The position numbers were made by a program, and so were the translations under genes. From Cryptomeria japonica (taxonomy: Eukaryota > Streptophyta > Pinopsida > Cupressales > Cupressaceae): a stretch of DNA of 64,000 bases. The notes beneath the pieces are model-generated. The model saw only the letters and a list, made by a program, of their open reading frames with translations, had not been told where the DNA came from and searched no databases. The stretch spans positions 374,743,392 to 374,807,391 of the forward strand of contig NC_081415.1 of the NCBI RefSeq assembly GCF_030272615.1, given 5' to 3'. How positions within the stretch are numbered: the first letter of the stretch is position 1; each line of letters opens with the position of its first letter. Below are positions 46,136-58,450 of this stretch, piece by piece.

Positions 46136-48079
46136 TGTCACGCCCTGCCATGAGGCCCAGAGGACATAACAACCAAGAACACGAAAATGCGAATAATTTT
46201 TTTTTGAATCAATCAATATAACATATACAAATGCCAAAATACAGTTAAACAAATGAATCATTTAACAAATGTCTTCAAGGCCCCATAACGATGTTACACA
46301 AGGTTATACATCATCTCAAATAATTACAAGGAACTGCTATGAATTACATTACATAAAAGTACATGGATACAAGATTCTTGTTACAATGCTCGAGAATTTA
46401 CATGAGAAATACATATACAAAATGATAGATCCATAATATACAAATCTCCAAAAGTCCCATGTAGGGGAGTATACATAAATTTGGTACATCAGTGATGGTC
46501 TTCAAATCTTCTCCGAGCCAACTCGATCATGAAGCTGAAAGGGCCAAACCCAATGGGTGTGAAAAACACTCCACCCAACCATGTGGCACCAAATAGGCCC
46601 ACTCCTCGTGCTAGGAGGTACCAGTCAAACCCACCAGGAGGAAGCGAGATATACAAGGGTACCGACATGACTCACCAGAGAACAACATATCCAAACAATC
46701 AAGGAATCAACAAAACTTAACGAGCAAGAGGCTCACAAGAGAATATATAGAAGCACGTGAATTACAACAACACACAGAAGCTCGAACACATTCACAAAGG
46801 CAACAAGCATGAGAATACAACCACTTCCAAAAACTCAACAACAGACGGAAGGATAAAGATACGGGTTACCACTAGGTTGCAAGGGAAGAGTGTCATCACT
46901 AGGATGTTATGGGTTACCCTGGTAGATCTTCACTAGGTGCCGACCCCCGTCCTGGGTTACCCTGGTGATCTCTCCCGACCCCCGACCCCCATACATTCAC
47001 TAGTGGACCACACCAACCTTTTGAGGAGACAAGGCTGGTGGAAGCCATTCCAGGCCCTTCTCCACTTACCCTCAAACCTGTACGAGTGTTTGTAAGGTAA
47101 GGAGGCATCAAAGAATTATCTTATTTAGAGTGATCTAACTACCCAACCAAGTTTGTTAATTAAGTTATCACTTGTTTACCAAACTTCTGTTGGGTTACCC
47201 TGGCGACCACTTTGGGTCCCGACCCCCAATAGAAGCCACTCTCCCTACTTGCACCTAGGATTCAAAGTAAACTCAAGGTCATGATAACAAAATCACAAGA
47301 TGATGGAACTCCAACCATAATACGACTCAAATTCGCATGTTAGTAAAGATTCCAAAAGAGTACAACAAAAGGGCTAGGAAGGTACATCTAGCACACTAAG
47401 GTCCACTGATCCAAATCATCAGGAAATGTTGTACAATATTGCTCTACAAGGGAGACTTGACTATTAGAGAAGCCTTACATGGTGCCAACCACAAAACATT
47501 CAAGGGTCTATGGAAGGCACAAAAAGAAAACAACATAATCCTAGACTTTGGAGTTTAAACTTTACACAACAAGACTAAACAATTCCACATATATAAACAT
47601 GTTCCACGAATTCTCTAAGCCACGAAAATTCAAGAACTTCTAGTCTTACATTTAAATCAAAGAGACCAACTTTATTCCTATACACAGATTACGCCCATAA
47701 TTTAACTTTAAATAAAATCCAAAATCAAATCCTAATCATTTACTCTATCTAAACAAGCTAATTCATTTATTACATTTAGTTCACTTCTTTTAAATCCAAA
47801 ATATCAATAGTTCATTTGATTCACACTACACATTAACAACTAACCTTGGAATGATTAATTCATTAAGATATCGAAGTACATTTCCACAACTCAAGACTAA
47901 AACAATAGCAAATAAGAATGGATTAAAAGCTCAAATTTGCAATATACATTTATTTCTACACTCAAATCGTGTCCCAAATTAAACTGAATTTTATAATACA
48001 AAACTGAATGTTTGTCTTAATCCATAATTAAAGAAGAAAAGAGCTTTTTGAATATCAATATAAAGATGAGAATCGTAAC

Positions 48080-48117
48080 TATATATATATATATATATAT
48101 ATGCACATATATATATC
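48080..48117. repeat. (AT)n microsatellite
   Basis: About 11 AT units, then GCAC, then five more. Confidence 0.95.
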
Positions 48118-48633
48118 GGATAAATGAGAATCGAATAAACTGAATCAATATTTACATATCATTTAAATGAAACCAATCAATATTATCATATGATTTTTAT
48201 GCGAATCGTATCTAACAAAATCAATATAAAAAATGAACCGGCTAATATATATATAAGGACTGACAAAATGTTCATTATTAAACGAACCATTGCACATCAC
48301 AGAAAAGTTAGGCCAGAGATTTAAACACGGCGAAGGCATGAAAGCACAGGGAAATGCCATGGCTTGTGGCACCCACAGCCGTGGTGGCCACAGTCTGTGG
48401 TTTTCACAGCCGTGGTGACCATGAACTATGGTGGCCACGAAAGGGGGAGAAGAGCGGGAAAGGTTGTGGGTAGAGCTGTGGCTCCCCACACCATATCCAC
48501 CACACAATCAATGCCATGGAATCATACGAATAACCCGAAACATTAAGCAATTACCACGCGATAAAATACGATAAAATGCAAGAGGGTATATATATATATC
48601 TGTAAAAAGAAATCAGGAACAAAGACATTAAAT

Positions 48634-48880
48634 CAGGGTTACCCGGGGATGCGTCCCCGACCTGAAAACCCCCGTCCCCGTCCCGGGGACGTTTCGGGGA
48701 CTCGGGGACGGCCAGGGGACGTTTCCCCCCGTCCCCAAATTGGCTCTTTTTTTTAGGGGACGTCCCCGAAACGGGGGGACGCCTGCCCTAGTTCGGGGGG
48801 ACGTCCGTACGTCCCGGGGACGGAAGGGGACGGCTGGGACGTCCCCAATCCGTCCCGGGGACGCCCAGACGTCCCCCATA
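48634..48880. repeat. Left subterminal GTCCCC repeats of hAT1
   Basis: GC-rich block in an AT-rich setting with many GTCCCC, GGGGAC and CGTCCCGGGG words. A CCCCAAATTGGC word also appears at the right end. hAT transposases are known to bind repeated subterminal motifs. Confidence 0.85.
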
Positions 48881-49349
48881 TTTAAGGCCTTTAAAAAATA
48901 TAAAAAATATTAAAAAATTGAAATTTTCAATTTTTTTTTTTAATTTTCTAATATTGGGCTTTTTATTTAGTCAAATTGTTATTAATAATATTAAAAATAA
49001 AAAAAATTAAAAGAAAACAATAAACATTAATTAAAAATAATTAATAAATTTTAAATTTATTAATTTAATCGATTAATTGAAATTCATAATTAATAATTAT
49101 TAATTTTATAATAATAATATATATCAAACGTTTAAAATTTTGATTAATTCATATTATAAATATAAATATTAAATATTAAATATTATTATATTAATTGAAA
49201 TTCATATTATAATTTATAAATTAATAAATATAAAATTAAAATATAAAAACGTAAATTTATAACTTACGTCTTTGTTTAAAAATTAATATAGGACTGAAAG
49301 GTTAAGAAATTTAATTGTATAATTAATAATTTATATGATATATCATATA

Positions 49350-49407
49350 CGATATAATCATATATGATATATATCGTATATGATATATATCATATATGAT
49401 TATATCG
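49350..49407. repeat. 58-bp perfect hairpin in hAT1
   Basis: Two 25-bp arms (49350-49374 and 49383-49407) are exact reverse complements around an 8-bp loop, all A/T rich with CG at the outer ends. Shorter palindromic ATATGATATATCATAT words surround it (49331-49440). Confidence 0.88.
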
Positions 49408-50023
49408 TATATGATATATATCATATATGATATATGAATATCGGCTATCGCAGCACATAGCACAAAAAGTTAAAACTTAAAACCCAACGCAAACTGCCAA
49501 GGCAAATACTGAAATACATAACGATATGAATATCGTTAAAATTTTTAACGGCAAACATAAAAACGCCCTAAAACGTTAAAAATGCCCTAAAACAGTAAAA
49601 CGTTAAAAACGCCCTGTTTGTGCAGCCCGCAGCCGACGGAAATAGGACAGGTTTGGAGCTTTGGTGGAGACTTTTGGTGGCATTTGCAGGGTTTTGACAG
49701 CCACAGCAGATTGAAATATTTTTGGGGGGGGCATTTGCAGGGTTTTGACAGCCACAGGTATGTGATTTTTAATTTTTTTTGAAGGCTTTTGTTACTTTGT
49801 ATCCATTCAACATTAACAAATAACAAATTAAAATTTAAAAACTAGATTCTAGTTTTAGGGCATATATTCATATTGTTAATTATTATAATATTATAATTAA
49901 ATATTAATAATCTATTAATCAATTTAATCTTTTAGCAATTAGCATATATTATGAGAAATGTCTGATTTTTTCTTTTTTTTTTGGTATTTTATCAGTTCAT
50001 TCAAAGAATCAAAATACAAAACA

Positions 50024-51252
50024 ATGAGCAGCCATGGGAGTGACAGTAGTACTGACAATGAAGTGGAAGTGGTTGGTGGAAATACAAGTGAAAGTGTTGA
50101 GAAATCTAGAAGTAGTGGGCAGCAACCTAGCATATTTAAATGCTCTTCAAAAATTATGGAAACATATGCAAAGGGCCCTTTAAATAAAAACAAACCTCTT
50201 CTCCAATATGTTACACCTAGGCCTAGGGGTGAAGGGAAAAAATCTTCTGGAGGTAGTAGGGTGTGGGATTGCCATGTTTGTTTGAAAGATTTTAGGGGCA
50301 GCTACACAAGGGTAAAATCTCACTTTTTGGGTCTTCCATGCCATGGGGTCACATCTTGTCCAAATTTAAACGATGAGGAGAGGGTAGAGTGTCATAGATT
50401 GCATATGGAGGCAGAAATGGGAAAACAAGGTGGTGCAGTCCCAACACCTTCTTTTGCATCTTCACAAGTATCTAGGCCTACGACATCCACTATTAGTTGT
50501 AGTCAAATTGGGGCAAGAGGAAAGAGGAAGATGGGTAGTGGGAAGGGAGGGTCAGTAGAAGCTTTGTTTAATGTAAAAGGACGTGAAGCTTTAGAGTCAT
50601 CTGTAGGTAGATTCTTTTTTGCTAATGCCATCCCATTTAATGTGGCACGCTCCTCTTACTTCAAAGAAATGTTCATGGATATAGCCAATTTCGGTCCCAC
50701 AGCTACCCCCCCGGGAGATCATAAGCTACGGACTACTATCTTAGACAAAGAATATTCCAAGATTAATGTGTTAATGGAGGATATGAAACGAACTTGGATG
50801 AGGACTGGTTGCTCTATTGTGAGTGATGGGTGGACTGATGTTAGACATCGTCCACTCATCAATATCATTGTCACATGCCCTGCTGGTTCTTATTTTCTAA
50901 AAGCTGTGGATTGTTTAGGGAAGCGTAAGGATGCAGAGTTCCAGTTTAGTATTTTGAGAGATGCCATAGAGGAGGTTGGGGCAGCTAATGTTGTACAGGT
51001 GATTACTGATTCAGCACGTGTGTGCAAATCAGCTGGTATGATGGTGGAGGGTGCTTACAAGCACATCTTTTGGACCCCATGTTGTGTTCATGCATTAAAC
51101 AATGCATTGAAAGACATAGGAAAAATAGATTGGGTGAAGCATGCGGTGGAAGAAGCTAGAGACATTCAAATGTTCATTTGCAACCACCACACCTCACTTG
51201 CTCTCTTTAGATCATTTTCAAAGAAGGAGTTCCTCAAACCCATTGAAACAAG
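50024..51252 (+). CDS. hAT1 transposase, exon 1
   Basis: Encodes residues 1 to about 409 of a 712-residue hAT transposase. A serine-rich start is followed by a BED-type zinc finger (residues about 77-110, WDCHVC and VKSHFLG), a linker, then the DUF659/RNase H-like catalytic part with CSIVSDGWTD (about 261-270), VITDSA (about 326) and the conserved CCVHALNN (about 353). The first two catalytic aspartates are present. The exon ends AAACAAG before a GTGTGC donor; joining to exon 2 restores the conserved ETRYATYF. The 50024 start is chosen over the in-frame ATG at 49958, whose extra 22 residues are poly-Phe rich and look like read-through of a T run. The enzyme would cut and join at the element ends in the nucleus. 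Confidence 0.88.
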
Positions 51253-51374
51253 GTGTGCTACTGCTAATGCCTCTTAATATTGTATCAAACTTCCAATTTT
51301 GTATTTTAATTCTCTTTGAATAAAATATAGATATGCCACTTATTTTTTTATTATTTTAATTTTAATGAATATAG

Positions 51375-51539
51375 GTATGCTACTTACTTCATCTTGTTGG
51401 AGAGGATGCTTGAGGTGCATGATCCTCTACAGTTGATGGTGGTGAATCCTGAGTGGACTAGATGGCGGGAATCAAACTCTACTGAAGGAAAATCTACCAA
51501 ACAAAAGATCCTTGATGACAATTGGTGGTCCACTGTGAG
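51375..51539 (+). CDS. hAT1 transposase, exon 2
   Basis: A 165-base exon between AATATAG and a GTAAGA donor. It encodes YATYFILLERMLEVHDPLQL and following residues up to DDNWWSTVR, the middle of the hAT catalytic region. Phases match exon 1 and exon 3. Confidence 0.85.
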
Positions 51540-51649
51540 GTAAGACATTGCCGATTTTATTATTAAATTGTTGATTGTTTTAAAAAAATAAAAATTAGAT
51601 TGCTGATTTTCATATTCTAGTTTTAATATTTTGAACTTTGCACTTGCAG

Positions 51650-52394
51650 ATACCTTTGCTCTATCATTTCTCCTATTGTAGATGTCATCAGATATGCTGA
51701 TACAGACTCTCCTAGTCTTGGAGAGATATATGAGACATTTGACAGTATGCTTGGGAAGATTAAGCAAACAATTTCGGATAAGGATCCTACTTTGGAGTTC
51801 TATGAGCAGCATATCAGGCCCATTGTGACACGAAGGTGGAACATAATGAACACCCCGCTTCATATGGCAGCCTATGCATTGAATCCGAAATGGTATGCAC
51901 CAAGGGATGGAAGGGTGCTTCCATGTGATGATGATGAGGTTTTAGATGGGTTCACACGGGCAATTGATAAGATATATACAGAGGAGCAGGCTTCCATACT
52001 TCGTGCACAATTCCTTGACTTCACAAATCTTCGTGGTCCTACATTGAGTAAACCACAGGCGAGGTTGGACATAGCCATATTAGCCCAAAAAGACCCTATT
52101 GGATGGTGGACATGGCATGGGAGAGATACACCACAATTGAAATCGCTTGCCACTCGCCTACTTTCACAGGTTGCTAGTTCCTCTGCTGCAGAGAGGAATT
52201 GGTCCACATATGGCTTTATCCACTCTATCAAGAGGAATAGACTTACCTCTAGACGAGCGGAGAAGCTGGTAGCTGTGCATAGTGCTCTTCGACTTCAGGA
52301 TCGACAGACTCCAGAGTATCGACAGACTCCAGCTTTGCGATGGGATGTTGATCCCGAAGATGTGGCCCAGGTTGATGAGGAGGAGACAACATAG
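51650..52394 (+). CDS. hAT1 transposase, exon 3
   Basis: Starts after TTGCAG and ends at TAG. It holds the rest of the catalytic fold and the C-terminal dimerisation domain with SSSAAERNWSTYGFIHS (about residues 638-655), containing the third catalytic residue, a glutamate. The three exons sum to 2,139 bases, exactly 713 codons. No defect was seen. Confidence 0.9.
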
Positions 52395-52954
52395 GGATTG
52401 GTTGGGATTCCATTGGATGAGGTGGATGTAGACCATGACAGTGGGAGCGACTCAGAGGACTTTGATTTTGATGCAATGTTAGGAGAAGCAGTTTAGGGGC
52501 AGCATTATACTTTGCTTTTTTGTATTTAGTTTCTGTTTTACTGAGTACTATTTTGATTTTCATATTGTAATTGACAATGCAACTATATGGCAGCAGTGTA
52601 GCCTTTGGGCATTTTGACATTTTGTATGTTATTTCTTTAAAGTTTAATATCTATTATGATATGCATATTGACAATGTGAATGAACTGAAATTCTGATTTA
52701 TGAATGCATAATTCCATATTGATATTGTCTATTGACTATAATTGAGTATTAACAATGTTGTATGTTCAGAATTTACATTCTAAAATGTTTTCAACTTTTC
52801 ATAGTATCATACACATGCTATATCCATGTTTTCATATGAATATATAATGTATATAGTATATAGTATATACTATATATGCATGCTTTATCCATGTTTTCAT
52901 ATGAACGTTTAGAATTTTGAAATTTTCCTATATATTTTAAATTTTTCCTATATT

Positions 52955-53076
52955 TTATATAGCCGTCCCCTTTGCCGTCCCCTGCCGTCCCCAAAATTGG
53001 CAAAAAAATTTGCCGTCCCGGAAACGCGTCCCGCCGTCCCCTACCGTCCCCGTCCCGGAAACTCGGGGTAACCTTG
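52955..53076. repeat. Right subterminal GTCCC repeats of hAT1
   Basis: About nine CCGTCCC/GTCCCC words within 120 bp, ending in the terminal inverted repeat. Mirrors the left subterminal block. Confidence 0.85.
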
Positions 53077-53084
53077 CATTAAAT

Positions 53085-55010
53085 ATATAGACTGAAAACA
53101 CAATAATTCATGTATTCGATTTCATAGATAAAGAATCACAGAATGCTTAAAATCTAAACAGATTCAAATTCATCAATATCAAAATCCTTTCTTTTCCCCG
53201 GATATCCAATTGATCTAGAAATTAAAATTACAAAATGAGCCACTAAACCAGAATTAATCCCATGATCAGACATATCCATATATTCTTGATTTGATAGAAA
53301 GAGAACAGTCAACTGGTTTTTAACAGAATAACACGGTATTGTAACATGCATAAATAAAAAGACCAGAAGCCTACCTTATTCGCTACCAGAAGATCAATAC
53401 AGAGGACGAAGCTGGAAATTTTCAGAGATTCACCACACAATTCCAATATCCACAGGAGCTTCAACAATCTTCCACACAAAATTTTAGAGCAAAGCCCCCA
53501 AGAAATTTCATAAACAAAATCCCCAAAACCAAGAACAATTTGTAGGAAGTTTTTTTTCATGGCAGAGCCTCTTTCCCAAAAAGCAAAGAAACCCAAAAAA
53601 AAATATCCTTTCAAAAATGTAACTCCCGACATGCAGATTCCTCCACATTAAAATTCATTAATTATTTTATTTATTAATTTGTGACTTCCACTCACATGCA
53701 AAATATTCTAATTAAATATTATTTCTTTTCTTTAAAATTGATTTTTTAAAACAAATAAGAAATAACTGTATTTTTAATAATTTAATACAAAAGTAATGAA
53801 AATACTAAATTGAATATTTATAATTTTCTATTCAGTTAATCCTTCAATTTATAAAATAATCTAAGCCCTCAAGTTACTCAATTAAACAAGCCAAATGATT
53901 AATTATAATTAATTAATCTTTAAAAACACAATTACTCCTTTCGAATTAATTAAATAATTTAAATCTTAAAGTACCACCAATTCCAACTTATTAATTAATT
54001 AATCAACCGCATCCCAAATACTAAGGGGGGGTAAAATATTAATCATTTCACAAAATTATTGACTATAAGCAAGAGCAACAATTTACGACAACTCAAAACA
54101 CTGAGTACCAACAAAGGGTGACAACTGACAAGACCTGACAAACAAGGAACTAGGGTGCCTGACGGGGGTCTGACTGATATCTCCTTGTCCACTTTACCAT
54201 TGGGTTGGAGAGCACGCTCAGACTTGAAGATTCAGGTGGAGTCGATGCTCAGTACCTGCAGCTGCATAAACAAACTGTTGAACATGCATATATATATGAT
54301 CCACAAAATATCATACCGTGAGTAGGGAATGGAAGCGACGTAGCTTGCCCGTAGAGAGTAGTGCGGCGCTTTTCCCTCTCACCCAGGCACATCAAACATG
54401 GAAACAGTGCACATCAAGTCAGTATACATCGATAAATATAAAGAACTCATAGATAGACTAATCCAATAATGAAATATCATATATGAACAACATCTATTAA
54501 TCACATCATAAACTACATCATATGATTCCATTGAAGACGTTACTATACAAACACTAATCACAACCACATAACAACATTAAAGATGAATGATCAAAGCAGA
54601 TGTACATCTACGAATTACGAGAATACTCCATCTATAATCATCTAACTCATAGAGTGAAGGTACATCGAATAACATCACATGCTCAAACATCATAATTCTA
54701 ACCATCCACATAACAAGAAACATCATAGTCATATGGAAATCTAGGAAGCATAGACAAGCATCACAATCCAAAACCAAAATCGACCAACACCAAAATAAGG
54801 GTCTTACCACACAAAACACAAATCACAAGGTTTGACAAGCCAAAAGAGGGAGAGGCACTACAAAGATCACCATGGCATAAAGCTTTCATAATTATATTCT
54901 TTTGGCTCATTATATAATACGGCCTCCTGGAATTTTTAGTATGATAAAGGGCTTATAACATATAACAACGTCAACTTGGTTTATGCTTGTTAAATTTCTT
55001 AGCCTGTTTA
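53085..55010. other. No gene seen
   Basis: AT-rich sequence. The part up to about 54449 is probably the rest of the repeat that hosts hAT1. No coding region, RNA gene or clear terminus was recognised from 54455 to 55010. Confidence 0.5.
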
Positions 55011-55994
55011 TGTAATGTCCCCTACTAGGAGGTTGCCAATTTCCCAATAATCAACACCCATTACTTAATCTTATCATGCCTTAAATTAATTTGTTAAACT
55101 AGATAACCATATTTATTCATAGTATATTTGATAGTGGCTATATTCAAGCCCCAATTCTTACTTCCTTTCTAATACTCAACCCTGGATGGGGATTTACTTG
55201 TCTGATGACACCACCTCCATAACTGGGCCCAGGTTTCAGGAACATCCTTCCAGATCACCCTTGGGGCTCACCTAATTTGGGATTGATTTACTCCGCCTCT
55301 CTCTAACAACACCATGCCTCTCCTTATGGTGGGGGGCAATAGAAACGATTAAGTAATTGGGCTGTGAATATAATAGTCCTTCATGTACTATGAATGCATA
55401 TGAAATTAAGTATGACTGTCATACATATTGCAGTCTATATTAATATTACCATTAAATTCTGCATAAGAACATTATCAGGCTTCATATATTGAGCATACAT
55501 ATTAAGCACTTCCCCATGCATACCTGTTGTGACCATTTCACACATCGCCCCATTAAAATGGGGACCCCCTCTTTTTGCTTTTGTTTCGCCTGTTCTTCTC
55601 TCTGCTCTTAGGGTTTTGATTAAGTGAGTAAGTTGTCTAGACTAGGGTTAAGCCTTAGGGGTTTCTATTGGATATTTTCAGGTCGAGTCTAGTCAAGTTT
55701 TTGAGGGTTATTGAGCATCCTCCCGAGGGTTGCAAATTTTGAAATAGGATGAGCCTGTCAGGAAAGTCAGGTATGTCTCAGGATAGGTCCAGTCAGGGTT
55801 TTTGAGGGCACATTCAAATTTTGTCTAAGTGTTAGCATTTTAATGATGGAATTGTGCATTTTTTTGTCTGCGTAATTTTTGACCAAATTTTTGGTGGCTT
55901 GATAACCGATTCCTGGCCTTGGAAATGACCTAATTATGCCTTGTGAAGTGACTGAAGACCTAAATTTTGGATATTTTGGCTTATAGAGGTGAAT

Positions 55995-57630
55995 TCGCTC
56001 CTGTCCCTCTCCCAGGGACCAAGGCGAAAATGATATTTGGTGCATCTTGGTTATTGACTTGTTTTAATTATTTTGTGCAGGGTCGCCAGGGGATATGATC
56101 GGACGTGAATTGAAGATTTTGAAGATTTTGAAGACTCGAAGATGATGATTTTGAATGATTAAGACAAAATCGCTCCCGTCCTCCACTGAAGGACCAAGGT
56201 GAAATGGCTTATCAGGGTCATTCTTGGCCTTGATTCGTCAAATTTGAGCGTCGAAGGCACAAGGAAGGATGAAGTGAGCGTAATTGAATATCCAGACTTA
56301 GTCAAAAAGCAAAGAAAGGTTGAACTTGTGGCCTAGAAAGATAAATCGCTCCTGTCCCTCACTGAAGGACCGGAGCTTGAAATCCAAATTTACATTACCC
56401 TTGCAAGATTTAAGTGATTTCGCGATTTGAAGAGGACAAGGGAAGTATGTTTTGCTCGTTGAATATAACTTAAGTGGCCTACGAAGGAGAAAATCAACCC
56501 AAGTTGCAATAGGCGCTCCTGTCCCTCTCCAAGGGACCATGGCAATTTTCAAAGGATAGCTCCTGTCCCTCTCCAAGGGACCATGGCAATTTTCAAAGGA
56601 TAGCTCCTGTCCCTCTCCAAGGGACCAGAGCGATTTTCCCTCAAGACAAGTTTCTGGCGAAGGAAAAGCAAGTTTTACGTTTGAGATGGGTGAAGGAAGG
56701 CGTAATCAATCCGTTGAAGATAATTTTGAAAGTTAGCAAAACACAAGTGAAGCCCATAATGGCAAGGGCGCTCCTGTCCCTCACCCAGGGACCAGGGCGA
56801 AAATACATTATCAAGTCTTCCCTTCCAAATTTGGTCGAATCCAGGCCAAGGCACAAGATGGCGATGATACTTGGAATGCTTCAAGGAAGGACGAAGTTGC
56901 AAAGACCACATGACTTGATGAAAATGGCTAGGGCGCTCCTGTCCCTCACCAAGGGACCAGAGCGAAATCTTCAAGTATGCCTAATTTTAGAATGCCACTT
57001 TCGTTTCAAACACTCAAGATGGAATAAGCAATAACGTTTTTCGCCTTGAAGGTAATTGGAAGTTGATATGATCACGAATGTGTGCTATAATGCAAAAATC
57101 GCTCCTGTCCTTCACTGGAGGACCAGGGCGATTTCTATAGAATCAACCATTGTCTTCGAGACCACGCCAAAGCAAGGTTGTGCAAAGTGAAAGATGCCTT
57201 TTAAAGGACGATGAACAAAGAATCAACCCCAAAAATCAACTATCTTAAGCAAAAATGCAAAAATCGCTCCTGTCCTTCACTAGAGGACCAGGGCGAAAAT
57301 CTTAAGAGGAACTCATTTTGTCTTAAGAAAGCAAGATGAACATGCATAGAACGAACAAGGAAGATCATTGATTGCCCTGCAACACGAATTGACGATTGGA
57401 AAAGACAAGGACAAAGGACAAAAGGTAAAATCGCTCCTGTCCCTCACCAAGGGACCAGGGCGAAAATGTTTTAATGCACACTTCTTCCAAAAAGGGAATG
57501 AATTGAACTCAAAATTCCAAGCGAAAATGCCATTTTGGACGCCCAAGAAAAGACTTTGAACGTGAAAAGCAAGAAATACAAGATCAAAAATGAAGGGGCG
57601 CTCCTGTCCCTCTCCCAGGGACCAAGGCGA
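55995..57630 (+). repeat. Twelve 33-bp near-palindromes at 165-167 bp steps
   Basis: Each unit has a left arm TCGCTCCTGTCCCT, five central bases and a right arm AGGGACCAGGGCGA; the arms are near reverse complements. Starts: 55995, 56170, 56346, 56513, 56557, 56601, 56768, 56933, 57099, 57264, 57431, 57598. Steps are 175, 176, 167, 44, 44, 167, 165, 166, 165, 167 and 167. The two 44-bp steps are a local duplication. The sequence between units is strongly diverged, with only weak common words (for example AAGGAAGGACGAAG in mid-spacer and A-rich bases before the unit). Confidence 0.95.
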
Positions 57631-58450
57631 GGTTCTTACAAATCAATATTTTACCATGCCTAGGCGCCATTGTCCTCTAAGAAACATTAAATGCCAATTT
57701 CGCTAAAACTCCAAAATATTTAAAAAAATTAAATTGGCATTTAATAAGGGCGCATATCATTTAATAATTAATTTAAGCCTTTAAAAAATCGAAATTTTTT
57801 AATAATAAAGGCATTTAAAATTAATTATTATTAAATTAAATTCAAAAATAGAGCGCTTGGGGTATTATTTTAATATTTTTTATAAAGTCGGCCTCCTCTT
57901 TTATTTAATTTTTATTTTTTTTTGCCTATTTTCCAAGTCGGCCTATGGACAATTGCAATGATGAGCGCCTATATAGTTGTGGTGTTTTGAAGCATTTTAA
58001 ATCCATCATTTAATCATCTATCCAAGTGCGATTTGGAGAAGCAAGGAGGAGTGCGAAATCTGGTCTAAGAAGGAGTGCGAACTTTGTTGGAGGCTAGAGG
58101 TGGAGCGAATTTTCCTCAAGGCATTGAAGACAAAGGTGGTGGAGTTGAGGCTCGTGAGGAGGACCATTTTGTTGAAAGGAGGTGCATTTGCTAGAGGACT
58201 TCGATCTTCATTTTACCTAGCGAATTTCCTAATTTTGCATCTTTTTTAGAGTTAGTTCTCAGGAAGAGGTATGGCGAGATCTCCCTTGTTCAAATTTTGA
58301 AATTTTGAATTTCAAATTGCATAGTTATATTTAGGAAATGATAATTCAAAGATTTATCATGAAGTTTCCTAAATTTAAAACTTAAATCCAGTCTATATTT
58401 CTACGTTGCAAAGTATATTGCTCATTATGAAATGTTGTGTAGGTGTCAAG

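Larger units (their letters stand above)
48634..53076 (+). mobile_element. hAT transposon hAT1, well preserved (4.44 kb)
   Basis: Perfect 8-bp target duplications CATTAAAT (48626-48633, 53077-53084), the size typical of hAT. Terminal inverted repeats begin CAGGGTTACCC on the left and CAAGGTTACCCC on the right (reverse strand). Both subterminal regions are packed with GTCCC/GGGAC words. Inside is one three-exon transposase gene with no stop or frameshift after splicing. This is the best candidate in the window for a recently active, autonomous element. Confidence 0.93.
46136..54449. mobile_element. Candidate long LTR hosting hAT1
   Basis: TGTCACGCCCTG at 46136 and CTCA at 54449 are flanked by TAGAT on both sides (46131-46135, 54450-54454). 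Without the hAT it would be about 3.9 kb. It contains three copies of a GGGTTACCCTGG...CCGACCCCC word (46911, 46962, 47191). A 5-bp match over this distance can arise by chance, so the outline is tentative. Confidence 0.35.

Noticed and set aside
48628-48879. Minus-strand open frame rich in Arg, Pro, Gly
   Set aside because: Lies in the GTCCC subterminal repeats of hAT1; a composition effect.
56641-56974. Minus-strand frames with SPWSLGEGQER repeats
   Set aside because: Translation of the 33-bp near-palindromes; the peptide repeat only mirrors the DNA repeat.
55995-57630. CRISPR array
   Set aside because: Regular palindromic repeats with variable spacers, but the setting is a plant LTR, spacers are 130 bp, three copies are tandem 44-bp duplicates, and no cas gene exists.
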